A stretch of 64,000 nt of DNA from Proteobacteria bacterium DTSAM18 (GTDB lineage Bacteria > Myxococcota_A > UBA796 > GCA-2862545). The DNA is taken from contig JARACJ010000001.1 in the NCBI GenBank assembly GCA_028767165.1, positions 372,001 through 436,000 of the forward strand. The letters are read 5' to 3'. The notes beneath the pieces were generated by a model. It was not told the DNA's origin, searched no databases, and was given only the letters and a program-made list of their open reading frames with translations. The position numbers and the translations under genes were made by a program. Positions 40,975-50,059 of the stretch are shown in pieces (position 1 is the first letter of the stretch; each line of letters begins with the position of its first letter).

Positions 40975-42641
40975 CCCACCCCGCCGTCGAAGACCTTCGT
41001 GACTGGATCCACCTGGGCCGCGATCTGCTGGCCCACGTGCTCACCCCCGAGGAGCTGGCCCTGTCCGAGGCCGTGCTGGCGCTGCCCGACGAGCCGGCCC
41101 TGGTCTTCGCCCGGCTCGCCTGGCGCGTGGCCACCGTGCACCGGGTGCCGGAGCTGAAGCTGCCCGGTGTCGAGGAGCCGGAGGCGGCCCTCGCCGTGCT
41201 GCAGGCCGAGGGGCTGCTCACCTCCGAGGTGCCCTGGCCCCTGCGGGTGCAGGGCGCCACCGTGGCGGTGCTCAAGGCGGGCTGCCGGCGCAGGGGGCTG
41301 CCGGTGTCGGGGCGCAAGGCGGCCCTGCAGGCGCGGCTGGAGCAGCTCGAGGACTGGGACGACGCCCCCTGGGTGGGGCTGCTGCACCGGCAGCTGTGGT
41401 GGCGGCTGGCCCGCTTCGCCACGCTGCGGGTGCACCCCGATCCGTCGGCGGCCGTCCTCGAGCGCATGGGGCGGATGGCCTGGGTGCCCTACGAGACCAC
41501 CGGCGGGCACGTGATCGCCGATCGGCAGGCCCTCGGGATCTTCGAGACCGTGGCCGACCACCTCGACGCCCTCACCGTGCCCGACGCCCTGGCGGCCCTG
41601 GCGTGGGAGGGCTGGCCCCCCGGTGGCCTCGATCTGCGTCGCCACCTGGCCCACCTGCTGCACCGGGCGGCCGAGGAGCTCGCCCGGGAGGGGGCCTTCG
41701 AGAAGGCCCACCGGCTCGCCGACGCCATCGCGTCGCTCCGGCCCGACGATCTGCCCGCCCTGCGGCTGCGACAGGCGCTGTGGCTCGACCGTCAGGGGCA
41801 GGTGGAGGCGGCGCTGCCCCTGCTGGAGGAGGCGGCGTCACGGGCAGGAGGGGCCGACGCCCTGGCGGTGGCACGCTCCGGCCGCCGTCTCGCCCGCAAG
41901 GTGGGCCGCAGCTGGCCGCCGCTGCCTCCGCTGCGCAAGGCGAAGGAGGTCCGCCTCGGGTTGCGCCCGGGCGAGGGCGGTGGCCGTCGCCCCACGTGGC
42001 GCACCCGGCAGGGCGAGGGCACCATCGAGGAGGCGGTGGCCGACCACCTCGAGGCGTCGGGCCGCCGGGCGCTGCAGGCCGAGGGCGCGCTGTGGCGGTG
42101 CGTGTGTGGCCTGCTCATCGCCGATCTGATGTTCGCGCCCGTGCCCGGTCAGCTGCCGGTGCCGCGGATGTCCCGGCCCCTCGACCTGTACACGCCGGCC
42201 TTCCTGGAGCGCCGGGCGCAGGCCTGGGCCGACCGGCGGCAGGCCCTGCTGGCGGGACGGGCGGAGGCCATCCTGGCGCGGCACCACGAAGCCTACGGTC
42301 CCGCGCGGATGAGCGGGGTGCGCTGGGAGGCCTGGCCGGTCGAGGATCTGCGCGCCCTGGCGGGGGGCGTGTCCGGCGCCTTCTGGGTGGCGCTCGTCGA
42401 GCGGCTGCAACAGCAGGGCCGCGGCGTCACCGGGGGCCTGCCGGATCTGCTGGTCCTGCCCGGCGAGCCGGTGCGTCTGCCCCATGCCTTTCCCGCGAAG
42501 GTGCCGGCGGAGCTGTTCTGCATCGAGGTCAAGGGCCCCACCGACTCGCTGCGGGACACCCAGCGGATCTGGCACGATGCGCTGCTGGCGGCGGACGTGC
42601 CGGTGTGGCTGGCGAAGGTGGAGCCGCGTCAGGAGGCCTAG
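40959..42641 (+). CDS. fan1: FAN1-like VRR-NUC structure-specific nuclease
   Basis: 560 residues. A SAP-type DNA-binding motif at about 98-132 (VAVLKAGCRRRGLPVSGRKAALQARLEQL) is followed by a helical, TPR-like middle and a C-terminal VRR-NUC domain: GLPDLLVL (D496), ELFCIEVKGPTDSLRDTQRIWHDAL (E523 and K525). The set GLPDL plus EVKGP(T/N)D and xQxxW is diagnostic of FAN1, the 5'-flap and interstrand-crosslink nuclease known in vertebrates and Pseudomonas. All catalytic residues are present. It starts inside the 3' end of the EcsC-like gene. Its stop shares a CTAG with the stop of the convergent MreB-like gene. Confidence 0.9.
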   Translation: MDRGVTHPAVEDLRDWIHLGRDLLAHVLTPEELALSEAVLALPDEPALVFARLAWRVATVHRVPELKLPGVEEPEAALAVLQAEGLLTSEVPWPLRVQGATVAVLKAGCRRRGLPVSGRKAALQARLEQLEDWDDAPWVGLLHRQLWWRLARFATLRVHPDPSAAVLERMGRMAWVPYETTGGHVIADRQALGIFETVADHLDALTVPDALAALAWEGWPPGGLDLRRHLAHLLHRAAEELAREGAFEKAHRLADAIASLRPDDLPALRLRQALWLDRQGQVEAALPLLEEAASRAGGADALAVARSGRRLARKVGRSWPPLPPLRKAKEVRLGLRPGEGGGRRPTWRTRQGEGTIEEAVADHLEASGRRALQAEGALWRCVCGLLIADLMFAPVPGQLPVPRMSRPLDLYTPAFLERRAQAWADRRQALLAGRAEAILARHHEAYGPARMSGVRWEAWPVEDLRALAGGVSGAFWVALVERLQQQGRGVTGGLPDLLVLPGEPVRLPHAFPAKVPAELFCIEVKGPTDSLRDTQRIWHDALLAADVPVWLAKVEPRQEA

Positions 42642-43663
42642 CGCCGGATCCGGGCCAGCAGCTCCGGATCGGGCAGGGCCCGCAGCAGGCCGCGGACGAT
42701 GGCCTGGGAGGGCTCGTCGACCGGGAGCACCGCAAGGCCCGTCTCGGCACGCAGGGCGAGATCGAGGTTGGGCAGGGTGGCGCTGCCGCCCACCAGGATG
42801 ATGCCGTGGTCGACCACGTCGGCGGCGATCTCCGGGGGCGTCTGCTCCAGCACCCGTCGCACGCCCTGGCCGAGGGCGGAGATGGAGTCCTGCAGGGCGG
42901 TGCAGACCTCCGCCTGGCTGACCCGCACCGACCGGGGGATGGAGGCGCGCAGGCACCGGCCGGCCACCTCCATGGAGCGGTTCGGGTCCGGATCCGCCGC
43001 GGTGCCGAGGGTGAGCTTGATGGCCTCGGCGGTGGACGGGCCCACCAGCAGGGCGTGCTGGCGCTTGACCAGGCGGCTCATGGCGCCGGTCATGACGTCG
43101 CCGCCCACGGACAGCGTGGTGCTGGCGACGATCTCCTGCATGCACAGCACGGCGATCTGGGTGCAGGACGCGCCGACGTCGACCAGCAGGTGGCCGTGGG
43201 GCGTCTGCAGATCGAGGTCGGCGCCGAGGCCCGCCGCGAGGGAGGCGCGCACCGGGACCACGTCGCGCACGTCGAGCCCCTCGAGGCTGTGGGACAGGGT
43301 GCGCAGCGCGGCTTCGTCGACGTGGTCGGGGATGGCCACCACCACCCGTGGGCGGGTGAAGGAGCCGCGCCCCTGGGCCTCGGAGGCGAGGTGGTGCAGG
43401 AGCGCCTCGGCCACCTCGTACTCGGCGATGCGGCCGTCCTGGATGGGGGCGATGACCTGGATCTGTGGCGGCGTACGCCCCAGCATCCGACGGGCGGGCT
43501 CGCCGAAGGCGATGACATCGCGCTTGCCCGACCGGAAGGTCTGCACGGCCACCATGGAGGGGATGTCGAGGAGGGGGCCGCCGGCGCGCGCCATGCGGGC
43601 TCGGTGGCTGCCGGGGTCCAGGACGAGGTCCTGGGTACCCATGCGCAGGAACTTGGACAACAT
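42638..43663 (-). CDS. Divergent MreB-like actin homologue
   Basis: 341 residues from the ATG giving MLSKFLRMGTQDLVLDPGS. Length and most of the fold follow MreB: IAEYEVAEALLHHL, RPRVVVAIPDHVDEAALR, HLLVDVGASCTQIAVL, VGGDVMTGAMSRLV and GIILVGGSATLPNLDLAL. The nucleotide loops are unusual. Phosphate-1, normally DLGTANT, is DPGSHRA (16-22); phosphate-2, normally DIGGGTT, is DVGASCT. ATP use may therefore be reduced. No mreC or mreD is nearby, so this is probably not the housekeeping MreB. It is divergent from the PpiD-like gene. Confidence 0.8.
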   Translation of the reverse strand: MLSKFLRMGTQDLVLDPGSHRARMARAGGPLLDIPSMVAVQTFRSGKRDVIAFGEPARRMLGRTPPQIQVIAPIQDGRIAEYEVAEALLHHLASEAQGRGSFTRPRVVVAIPDHVDEAALRTLSHSLEGLDVRDVVPVRASLAAGLGADLDLQTPHGHLLVDVGASCTQIAVLCMQEIVASTTLSVGGDVMTGAMSRLVKRQHALLVGPSTAEAIKLTLGTAADPDPNRSMEVAGRCLRASIPRSVRVSQAEVCTALQDSISALGQGVRRVLEQTPPEIAADVVDHGIILVGGSATLPNLDLALRAETGLAVLPVDEPSQAIVRGLLRALPDPELLARIRR

Positions 43664-43757
43664 GCACGTTCTCGGGGGCCGGATCGGTCCCCACCTAAGC
43701 AGCTGGCTCCACCCGGCGCAAGATGCTCGTCCTGCCGCCGAGTGTCCTGGGGCGCGG

Positions 43758-43813
43758 TTGGTTGGTTCCCGACAAATGCGATACACACCCGGCTGCACGT
43801 CTTCGGGTACAAT
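43758..43813 (+). promoter_or_regulatory. Candidate promoter(s) for the PpiD-like gene
   Basis: In the 203-bp divergent gap, TTGGTT (43758-43763) and GATACA (43780-43785) are 16 bp apart, a fair sigma-70 pair. A second -10-like TACAAT lies at 43808-43813, 54 bp before the start codon, without a good -35. Local AT content is higher than in the flanking genes. Matches are by eye only. Confidence 0.35.
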
Positions 43814-43866
43814 GCCCGACCTGTGGGCGCCGTCTTGCGCCCTGAATGCCGTTTCGAGGGTTGTCC

Positions 43867-45342
43867 ATGTCCATTCTTGAGTCGATGCGGTCGGAGACCG
43901 ACTCGAGCTTCATGCAGATCGTCTTCGCCCTGATCGTGGTGTCCTTCGTGGCCTGGGGTCTGGCACCTACCGGCGAGCGATACGCCACCGTGGCCACCGT
44001 CAACGGTCAGACCATCAATTCGGTGGACTTCCAGCGCGCGTACGGCCAGATGGAGCGCCAGCAGGAAGACGCCATCGGTCGCCCGCTCAACCAGCAGGAG
44101 CGTGATCAGCTCCAGGGTCAGGTGGTCGATTCGCTGATCCAGCGCGCCGCCGTGCTGCAGAAGGCCAAGGAGATGGGCCTCGTGGTCTCGGAGACCGAGG
44201 TCGCCAAGGAGCTGCTGCAGTTCGACTTCCTGAAGAACTCCGAGGGCAAGTTCGACCAGCGCCTGTACCGCAACTTCCTGTCCCGCTCCCGGATGACCAA
44301 GTCCGACTTCGAGCAGGAGATCCGCGACCAGCTGCTCCTCGGCAAGCTCAGCCAGCTCGTGGGCCTCGGCGCCAACGTGTCCGAGCCCGCCCTGCAGGCC
44401 GCCTACGTGGATGCCAACTCCACGGTGAACATCGCCTACGTGCGCGTCGCCCCGATGAACTTCTTCGGTCTCATCAACCCCACCCCCGAGGAGATCGAGG
44501 CCTGGGCTTCCCAGCACGAGGAAGACATCACCGCCCGCTACAACGAGCGGCTGTCCTCCAAGTACGACATCCCCGAGCAGGTCTCCCTGTCGGCCATCGA
44601 GATGAACGTGGGTGTCGACGGCCTGTCCGCCGCCGATCTCAAGCCCCGCCTCGAGGGCATCCGCAGCGAGATCGAGGGCGGCGCCGACTTCGCCACCATG
44701 GCCGCCGAGCACTCCAACGCCTCGGATGCCATCGAGGGCGGCTCCCGCGGCACCACCGTGGTGGCCGACCTGCCCGAGAAGCTCCGCGAGGCCGTGGCCA
44801 GCCTGCAGCCCGGTGAGCTGTCCAAGGTGGTCGTCTACCCCGACAAGGTCGCCCTGTACCGCGTCGACGCCCGCGAGGAGGCCCGTGTGGTGCCTCTCGA
44901 GGAGGTCCGCACGGATCTCGCCCTCGAGATGATGCGCGAGGAGATGGCTCCCGCACGCGCCGCGGACGCCGCCCAGGAGGTCCTGGCGAGCTGGCAGGAG
45001 AACGGCATTCCCGACGGCCCGATGCTGGTGGAGCAGAACCTGCGCATGCAGAGCACCGGCCCCATCAAGGCATCCGGCACCTCCGGTGGCCTGTTCCCGC
45101 CGCCGCCGGCACTCCTCAAGGACGCCCGCAACGCCGAGCCCGGCACCGTGCTCCCCGAGGTCTACGATGCAGGCGATGCCCTGTGGGTCGCACAGCTCGA
45201 CGAGCGCACCGAGGCCGACATGAGCCAGTTCGAGGAGAACAAGGAGCAGCTGTACGAGATGACCCTCGGTCAGCGCCGCGTCGCCTTCGGCCAGGGCTGG
45301 GTCGACTCCGTCGTCGAAGAGGCCGTCGTCACCCGGAATTGA
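43867..45342 (+). CDS. PpiD/SurA-like peptidyl-prolyl isomerase chaperone
   Basis: 491 residues. One N-terminal transmembrane helix (MQIVFALIVVSFVAWGLAP) anchors it in the inner membrane, as in PpiD. A SurA-N-like chaperone domain follows (VATVNGQTINSVDFQRAYGQMERQQ, VVDSLIQRAAVLQKAKEMGLVVSETEV). A parvulin-like domain is seen around YDIPEQVSLSAIEM and GGADFATMAAEHSNASDAIEGGSRGTTVVADLPEKLREAVASLQPGEL. Both ends match the family; catalytic residues of the parvulin are degenerate, as in PpiD. It should help fold secreted and outer-membrane proteins. A hairpin terminator follows its stop. Confidence 0.92.
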   Translation: MSILESMRSETDSSFMQIVFALIVVSFVAWGLAPTGERYATVATVNGQTINSVDFQRAYGQMERQQEDAIGRPLNQQERDQLQGQVVDSLIQRAAVLQKAKEMGLVVSETEVAKELLQFDFLKNSEGKFDQRLYRNFLSRSRMTKSDFEQEIRDQLLLGKLSQLVGLGANVSEPALQAAYVDANSTVNIAYVRVAPMNFFGLINPTPEEIEAWASQHEEDITARYNERLSSKYDIPEQVSLSAIEMNVGVDGLSAADLKPRLEGIRSEIEGGADFATMAAEHSNASDAIEGGSRGTTVVADLPEKLREAVASLQPGELSKVVVYPDKVALYRVDAREEARVVPLEEVRTDLALEMMREEMAPARAADAAQEVLASWQENGIPDGPMLVEQNLRMQSTGPIKASGTSGGLFPPPPALLKDARNAEPGTVLPEVYDAGDALWVAQLDERTEADMSQFEENKEQLYEMTLGQRRVAFGQGWVDSVVEEAVVTRN

Positions 45343-45363
45343 TCCTGGCAGGCCCCTTCTCGG

Positions 45364-45393
45364 CAGCCCGGTCCGCAGCAGCGGATCGGGCTG
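45364..45393 (+). terminator. Intrinsic-terminator-like hairpin after the PpiD-like gene
   Basis: A 13-bp stem pairs 45364-45376 with 45381-45393 (one G-U) around the loop AGCA, beginning 22 bp after the stop codon. It is followed by TTGCCGTCTT, a weak T-tract. It separates the PpiD-like gene from the hydrolase-fold gene on the same strand. Confidence 0.7.
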
Positions 45394-45433
45394 TTGCCGT
45401 CTTGGAGGAGCCCGTGGTACCGCATGGACAGCC

Positions 45434-46552
45434 GTGAGGACCCCATTGGCCGACCTTCCCGCCATCGACCCTCCCAAGCCCCTGACGCCCGCGTCGGTGG
45501 GCGCGGCGGTGGCGTCCCAGGTGCCTCGCTGGCTGTGGCGGGTGCTTCACCCGACGCAGCGGCTTCCGTTCGATGAGGGCCGGCCGGGTCCCTGGGCGCC
45601 GCACCTGGTCACCACCGACGATGGCTGGCGGTTGCCGCTGTACGAGCTGGCGCCCGGACCGGCCGGCGCGGGCGAGCCGGTGCTGCTGCTGCACACCCTT
45701 GGCCTCGGGCCCCTCAGCCTGGCCTATGGGCGGCATGCGCTGGCCCGTGCGCTGGCCCGCGCGGGGCGACGTGTGTTCCTGGCCGGCACGCGCCTGGATG
45801 GGGAGGCGCGGGGGCCGGCGGGCGTGTCGCGGACCTTCGAGGGCTCGGTCGACGAGGACCTGCCGGCCCTCGTGCGGGAGGTGCTGGCACGCAGCGGGGC
45901 CCGTCGGCTGCTGCTCGTCGGGCACGGCCTGGGGGGTCTGCAGGCGCTGGGACACGTGGCCCGGATGGGCGACGACCACCTCGTGGGCCTCGCCGTCCTG
46001 GGGGCGCCCGTCGCCTTCGACGCCCCGCCCGACACGCTGAGGCAGTGGCTCGGGGCCTCGGACTGGCTGCCGGCGGGGTGGTCCGCTCCCACGCGTCTCG
46101 TGGCGCGTCTCGCGGGCACCGTGGTGGATCCGGATCCGGTGGGTCTGCGACGTGCGGCCGACCCGGTGGGGCCCACGCTCCGGGGCGTGCTCCGGCACCA
46201 CGCCGAGGACGTCCCGGTGGGGCTGCTGAAGCAGCTACGGGCCTGGCTCACCGCCGGACGCCTGGTGGAGGGAGAGGCCCTGCGCGACTATGGTCGGCTG
46301 CTCGGCCGCGCCCGGTGTCCGCTGTGGATGGGCCTCGGGGTCAGCGACGCCTGGTGTCCACCGGAGTGGGCGCTCCCGCTGCGTGGCCTGTGGGGCGGCG
46401 CGCAGGTGAAGCTGTGGTGGTGGCGCGACGAGGACGGCCACCTCGACGCCGTGCTGCGTCCCGAGGGGGTGCAGGCGCTGGTGCAGGCGCTGGAAGGGTG
46501 GTCCGGCCCGCTGTGGGGCGACTGCTGGCACGCGCGGTCGCGCAGCGCCTGA
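45434..46552 (+). CDS. Alpha/beta hydrolase-fold protein with Ser-to-Gly nucleophile
   Basis: 372 residues from GTG. It has the hydrolase framework: VLLLHTLGLG (oxyanion strand), LLLVGHGLGGLQALGHVARM (elbow), a late acidic loop GVSDAWCPPEW and the histidine in DEDGHLDAVL. The nucleophile position of the elbow, normally GHSxG, is Gly (G165) because the codon is GGC. The Asp and His are kept. It is thus probably not a standard esterase; a binding or pseudo-enzyme role is possible. PhaC-type synthases use Cys here, which is also absent. The stop codon abuts the convergent RNase D stop with no gap. Confidence 0.75.
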   Translation: MRTPLADLPAIDPPKPLTPASVGAAVASQVPRWLWRVLHPTQRLPFDEGRPGPWAPHLVTTDDGWRLPLYELAPGPAGAGEPVLLLHTLGLGPLSLAYGRHALARALARAGRRVFLAGTRLDGEARGPAGVSRTFEGSVDEDLPALVREVLARSGARRLLLVGHGLGGLQALGHVARMGDDHLVGLAVLGAPVAFDAPPDTLRQWLGASDWLPAGWSAPTRLVARLAGTVVDPDPVGLRRAADPVGPTLRGVLRHHAEDVPVGLLKQLRAWLTAGRLVEGEALRDYGRLLGRARCPLWMGLGVSDAWCPPEWALPLRGLWGGAQVKLWWWRDEDGHLDAVLRPEGVQALVQALEGWSGPLWGDCWHARSRSA

Positions 46553-47824
46553 TCAGTCGGCCTTGGGCTCCGCCTTGGCCTTGGCCTTGGCCTTGGCCTT
46601 GCGCCGCGGCTTCTTCTTCACAGGCTTCTCGACCTTCTTCACCATGCGCTTGGGGGGCGGGTTGTCGGCGAGCACCTGCAGGATGGCCTCGCCGTGGTCG
46701 CGCACCTGCCAGGCACGGATGCCGGGGATGGCCGCGAGGGCCTCGAGGGTGGTGGGGTAGACCTGGGCGATGTTCTTCAGGGCGGTGTTGGATGCCACCG
46801 AGAAGGGCGTGTAGCGCCCGTCGCCTTCGACGAGGTCGTTGCGCCAGTCCTTGAGGGCCGTGGTGATGCGCTCGGCGGCACGCCCGGTGACCGTGGGCTT
46901 GATGACCGGATCGTTGTCGCGGTTCTTCTTGGGGGTCTCGGGGATGGGGAAGTCGTCCTCGAGGCCCTCCCGCACGGACTCGATGATGCCCTCGCCGTAG
47001 CGACGCTTCATGGTGTGCTTGCGGGGGAACAGCTTGTCGAGTGCCTCGCGGGTGGTGGGCTTGGCCTGGGCGATCTGCACCATCAGGGAGTCGCCGATGA
47101 CCTTGTAGCTGGGGCGGTCGAGGTGCCGGGCCTCGTCGTCGCGGTACAGGTACAGGCGGCGGAGCACGCGCTTGGCGGCATCATCGAGGCCGGAGGTCTT
47201 CTTGATGCGCAGGTAGCCGAGCTCGTCGAACTCGCGGGGGGTCCAGCGGCGCTCCTCGAGCAGCTTGCACTCCTCGGCCATGTGCTCCAGGCGACCGGCG
47301 GCGGTGAGCTCGCGGTTGAGGAGCTCGCGGATGGCCAGGAGCCAGTGGGTGTCGCCGCGGGCGTAGTCGAGGTGCTCGGGAAGCAGGGGGCGCCTGGACC
47401 AGTCGTGGCGCTGGTACTGCTTGTCGATCGGCACGCCGAAGTAGCGGCCGATGAGATCGGCGAGGCCCAGGCGATCGAAACCGAGGAACTGTGCCGCGAT
47501 GAGGGTGTCGAAGATGTTGATCGACTCGAGCTCGAAGTCGCGGTGCAGGCTGATCACGTCGTAGTCGGCGCCGTGGTAGATCTTCACCACCTCGGGATCC
47601 GCGAAGATCGGCTTGAGGGGCGACAGATCCTTCACCTTGAGCGGATCGATGATGATGTCACCGTGGGCGTCGGTGAGCTGCACCAGACACACCTTCTCCT
47701 GGTAGTGGTACATGGAGTCGCTCTCGGTGTCGACGCCGATGACATTGGCCTCCGACAGGCGGTCCACCACCTGGGCGAGGGTCTTGTCGTCTTCCACGAT
47801 GAGCAGAGGGGTGTGGTCGTACAT
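46553..47824 (-). CDS. rnd: Ribonuclease D with basic C-terminal tail
   Basis: 423 residues. The DEDD exonuclease core is seen in VIGVDTESDSMYHYQEKVCLVQLTD (motif I), YHGADYDVISLHRDF (motif II) and YARGDTHWLLAIRELL (motif III with the Tyr). Two HRDC-like helical domains follow (about 195-285 and 310-385). It trims the 3' ends of tRNA and other stable RNAs. The last 35 residues are Lys/Pro/Ala-rich with KAKAKAKAKA, encoded by a short CCTTGG microsatellite; such histone-like tails can bind nucleic acid. Confidence 0.92.
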   Translation of the reverse strand: MYDHTPLLIVEDDKTLAQVVDRLSEANVIGVDTESDSMYHYQEKVCLVQLTDAHGDIIIDPLKVKDLSPLKPIFADPEVVKIYHGADYDVISLHRDFELESINIFDTLIAAQFLGFDRLGLADLIGRYFGVPIDKQYQRHDWSRRPLLPEHLDYARGDTHWLLAIRELLNRELTAAGRLEHMAEECKLLEERRWTPREFDELGYLRIKKTSGLDDAAKRVLRRLYLYRDDEARHLDRPSYKVIGDSLMVQIAQAKPTTREALDKLFPRKHTMKRRYGEGIIESVREGLEDDFPIPETPKKNRDNDPVIKPTVTGRAAERITTALKDWRNDLVEGDGRYTPFSVASNTALKNIAQVYPTTLEALAAIPGIRAWQVRDHGEAILQVLADNPPPKRMVKKVEKPVKKKPRRKAKAKAKAKAEPKAD

Positions 47825-47996
47825 GCGATCCTTGGCGGGGTCTGATGGGATGCCAAACCTAGCGAGATCCGGCGGTCATCACAAGGTCACGGAAGCATCC
47901 CGTTGCGGTGGCGATCCCCGCCCAGGACCCGCATGGTGTATAAGCCGGCAGATCCGACGTTCTCGGCGAGTGCGTCGGCAGCACGGAGAGGCAGTG

Positions 47997-48824
47997 ATGC
48001 ACATCAACGCGCAGCACCCGGAGGCAGCCACCTTGAAGCGTGTGGCCGACAGCCTCCAGCGGACCTTCGGCGACGCCCCCCGGGTGGGGGTGGTGCTCGG
48101 CTCCGGGCTCGGTCCGCTGGTCGAGCGGGTGCAGGACGCGCGGAGCGTCGACTTCGGCGCCCTCGGACTGCCCCAGAGCACGGTCGAGGGGCACGCCGGC
48201 AAGATGTTCGTGGGTACCCTCGGGGGCGTGCCGGTGGTGCTCATGAGCGGCCGCGTGCACCGCTACGAGGGGCACAGCCCGCAGGCCTGCGCCCGTGGTG
48301 TGCGGAGCCTCGCGGTGTGGGGCGTGAAGACCGTCCTGCTCACCAACGCGGCGGGCACCTGCCGGGCCGACTGGCACCCGGGAGATCTGGCCGTGGTCTC
48401 CGACCACATCAACCTGCAGGGCGACTCCCCCCTCGTGGGGGCGGCCCTGGGCACCCGCTTCCCGGACATGGCCGACGCCTACACCGGCACGGTGCGTCAG
48501 CTCCTGCGGCAGGTGGGCGAGGAGCTCGGCGTGCCGCTGCACGAAGGCGTGTACGCGGCGATGCTCGGCCCGGCCTACGAGACCCCGGCGGAGATCCGCA
48601 TGCTGCGGACCCTCGGTGCCGATCTGGTGGGCATGTCCACGGTGCCGTCGGTGCTCGCGGCGGTGGAGCTCGGGCTTCAGGTGGGTGTGGTGTCGGTGGT
48701 CACCAACTACGCGGCGGGCGTGGTCGACGCGCCGGTCGACCACGGCATGGTCACCCGGGTGGCCGGCGAGGCCTCCACCCGGCTCGTGCAGGTGTTCGAG
48801 CGGGTGGTGGCGGGGCTGTCCTAG
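47997..48824 (+). CDS. Purine-nucleoside phosphorylase (trimeric PNP type)
   Basis: 275 residues from the ATG with GGAG upstream. Cleaves purine nucleosides with phosphate in salvage. Motifs: VGVVLGSGLGPLVERV (phosphate loop), GRVHRYEGHSPQACARGVRSLAVWGVKTVLLTNAAG, GVYAAMLGPAYETPAEIRMLRTLGADLVGMSTVPSVLAA and VVTNYAAG, all of the low-molecular-mass PunA/XapA class specific for 6-oxopurines. It is divergent from rnd and convergent with ridA. Confidence 0.95.
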   Translation: MHINAQHPEAATLKRVADSLQRTFGDAPRVGVVLGSGLGPLVERVQDARSVDFGALGLPQSTVEGHAGKMFVGTLGGVPVVLMSGRVHRYEGHSPQACARGVRSLAVWGVKTVLLTNAAGTCRADWHPGDLAVVSDHINLQGDSPLVGAALGTRFPDMADAYTGTVRQLLRQVGEELGVPLHEGVYAAMLGPAYETPAEIRMLRTLGADLVGMSTVPSVLAAVELGLQVGVVSVVTNYAAGVVDAPVDHGMVTRVAGEASTRLVQVFERVVAGLS

Positions 48825-48831
48825 CGCCGGG

Positions 48832-49209
48832 TCAGGGGATCTCGGCGATGGCGTCGATCTCGACCCGGACGTCGCGGGGCAGGCGTGCCACCTGCACGGC
48901 GGCCCGCGCGGGACGGGTGGCGTCGAAGTAGCGGGCGTAGACCTCGTTCATGGCGGCGAAGTCGTTCATGTCCTGCAGGAACACGGTGCACTTGACCACG
49001 TGCTGCAGCCCGGTGCCCGCGGCCTTGAGCACCGCGGTGAGGTTGGACAGCACCTGCTCGGTCTGGGCCTGGACGTCGCCCTCGATGAGGTCGCCGGTGG
49101 ACGGGTCCATGGCGATCTGACCGGAGCAGAAGGCGAACCCGCCGGCCACGACCGCCTGGGAGTAGGGGCCGATGGCTGCGGGAGCCGCGGAGGTGTGGAT
49201 GGTCTTCAT
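48832..49209 (-). CDS. ridA: RidA-family enamine/imine deaminase
   Basis: 125 residues, normal length. [24 protein letters not shown] and [25 protein letters not shown] are the RidA signatures. [22 protein letters not shown] holds the conserved arginine and glutamate that act on 2-aminoacrylate-type imines. Cytoplasmic trimer. Lies 25 bp downstream of the uracil phosphoribosyltransferase on the same strand; the pairing has no known metabolic logic beyond nucleotide/amine metabolism. Confidence 0.95.
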   Translation of the reverse strand: MKTIHTSAAPAAIGPYSQAVVAGGFAFCSGQIAMDPSTGDLIEGDVQAQTEQVLSNLTAVLKAAGTGLQHVVKCTVFLQDMNDFAAMNEVYARYFDATRPARAAVQVARLPRDVRVEIDAIAEIP

Positions 49210-49234
49210 GGGGCCTCCTGGCGTCTGAGCAGCG

Positions 49235-50053
49235 TCAGACGAAGGCGTTGTTGATGAGCTCCCCGAGGCCGCCGGCGCCGGGGATGATGTACTGGTGTTC
49301 GTTCAGGCCGGACTCCTCGCTCCAGCGGCTGCCGGGCACGGTGGCCAGGACCTCCGGGGAGGACATGCCGCGGTCGAGGCGCAGGGCGTAGATGTGGACG
49401 TCGGGCCGGGCCTCGGTGATGCGCCGAAGGTACTCCGGCGTGACCATCAGGTGGCACAGGACGGTCTTCTTCGGGGGGCCGCCGGGCAGGGCGTCGAAGA
49501 CCTCGAGGGCGTCGATCACGGAGGAGCCGGTGGCGGCCATGGGATCGGGCAGGAGCAGCGTGGCGTCGGCCACGGGTCCCCCGATCTTGGTGCCGGAGCG
49601 GTCGACCCCGGTGACCTCACCTTCGGCGTTGGTGATCCGCTGCATGAAGATGTGGTCGACCCGCACCAGATCCGGGGGCAGGACGCTCAGCAGCTCCTGC
49701 TGGAAGATGTAGGAGGGCACCATGCCGGCGCGCGCGAGGTCGGCGACGACCACGCTCTGGGCGGGATCGATCACGCGGCCGTTGAACAGGCCCCGCTGCG
49801 GGTGGGCCCCGGCCATGCGCGTGGGGTGCTGGATCACCTTGGCGTCGAGCTGCTCGATGGCGGTGCGGAGGAGCGCCTGGTAGCACTGGCGCAGGAGCTG
49901 GTGGAAGCGAAGCCCCTTGGTGTCGGGGCTGCTGAGGGCCGAGGTGAGGGACAGGGTCCAGGGATCGGCCAGGATGTGGACCTGGGGGCCGTAGTGGTGG
50001 ACCAGTCGACCACCAGGGGTCGCGACCTCGTAGCACTGCTCACGCATGGGCAC
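49235..50053 (-). CDS. upp: Uracil phosphoribosyltransferase
   Basis: 272 residues, about 60 longer than E. coli Upp. Converts uracil and PRPP to UMP. The PRPP motif is [20 protein letters not shown]. The uracil-binding C-terminus is [23 protein letters not shown]. The N-terminus ([48 protein letters not shown]) corresponds to the family's helix and flexible arm. The extension suggests the longer branch of this family, some members of which are bifunctional; no second domain is identifiable. Same strand as ridA and as the upstream lipoprotein gene. Confidence 0.88.
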   Translation of the reverse strand: MPMREQCYEVATPGGRLVHHYGPQVHILADPWTLSLTSALSSPDTKGLRFHQLLRQCYQALLRTAIEQLDAKVIQHPTRMAGAHPQRGLFNGRVIDPAQSVVVADLARAGMVPSYIFQQELLSVLPPDLVRVDHIFMQRITNAEGEVTGVDRSGTKIGGPVADATLLLPDPMAATGSSVIDALEVFDALPGGPPKKTVLCHLMVTPEYLRRITEARPDVHIYALRLDRGMSSPEVLATVPGSRWSEESGLNEHQYIIPGAGGLGELINNAFV

Positions 50054-50059
50054 TCTCGC

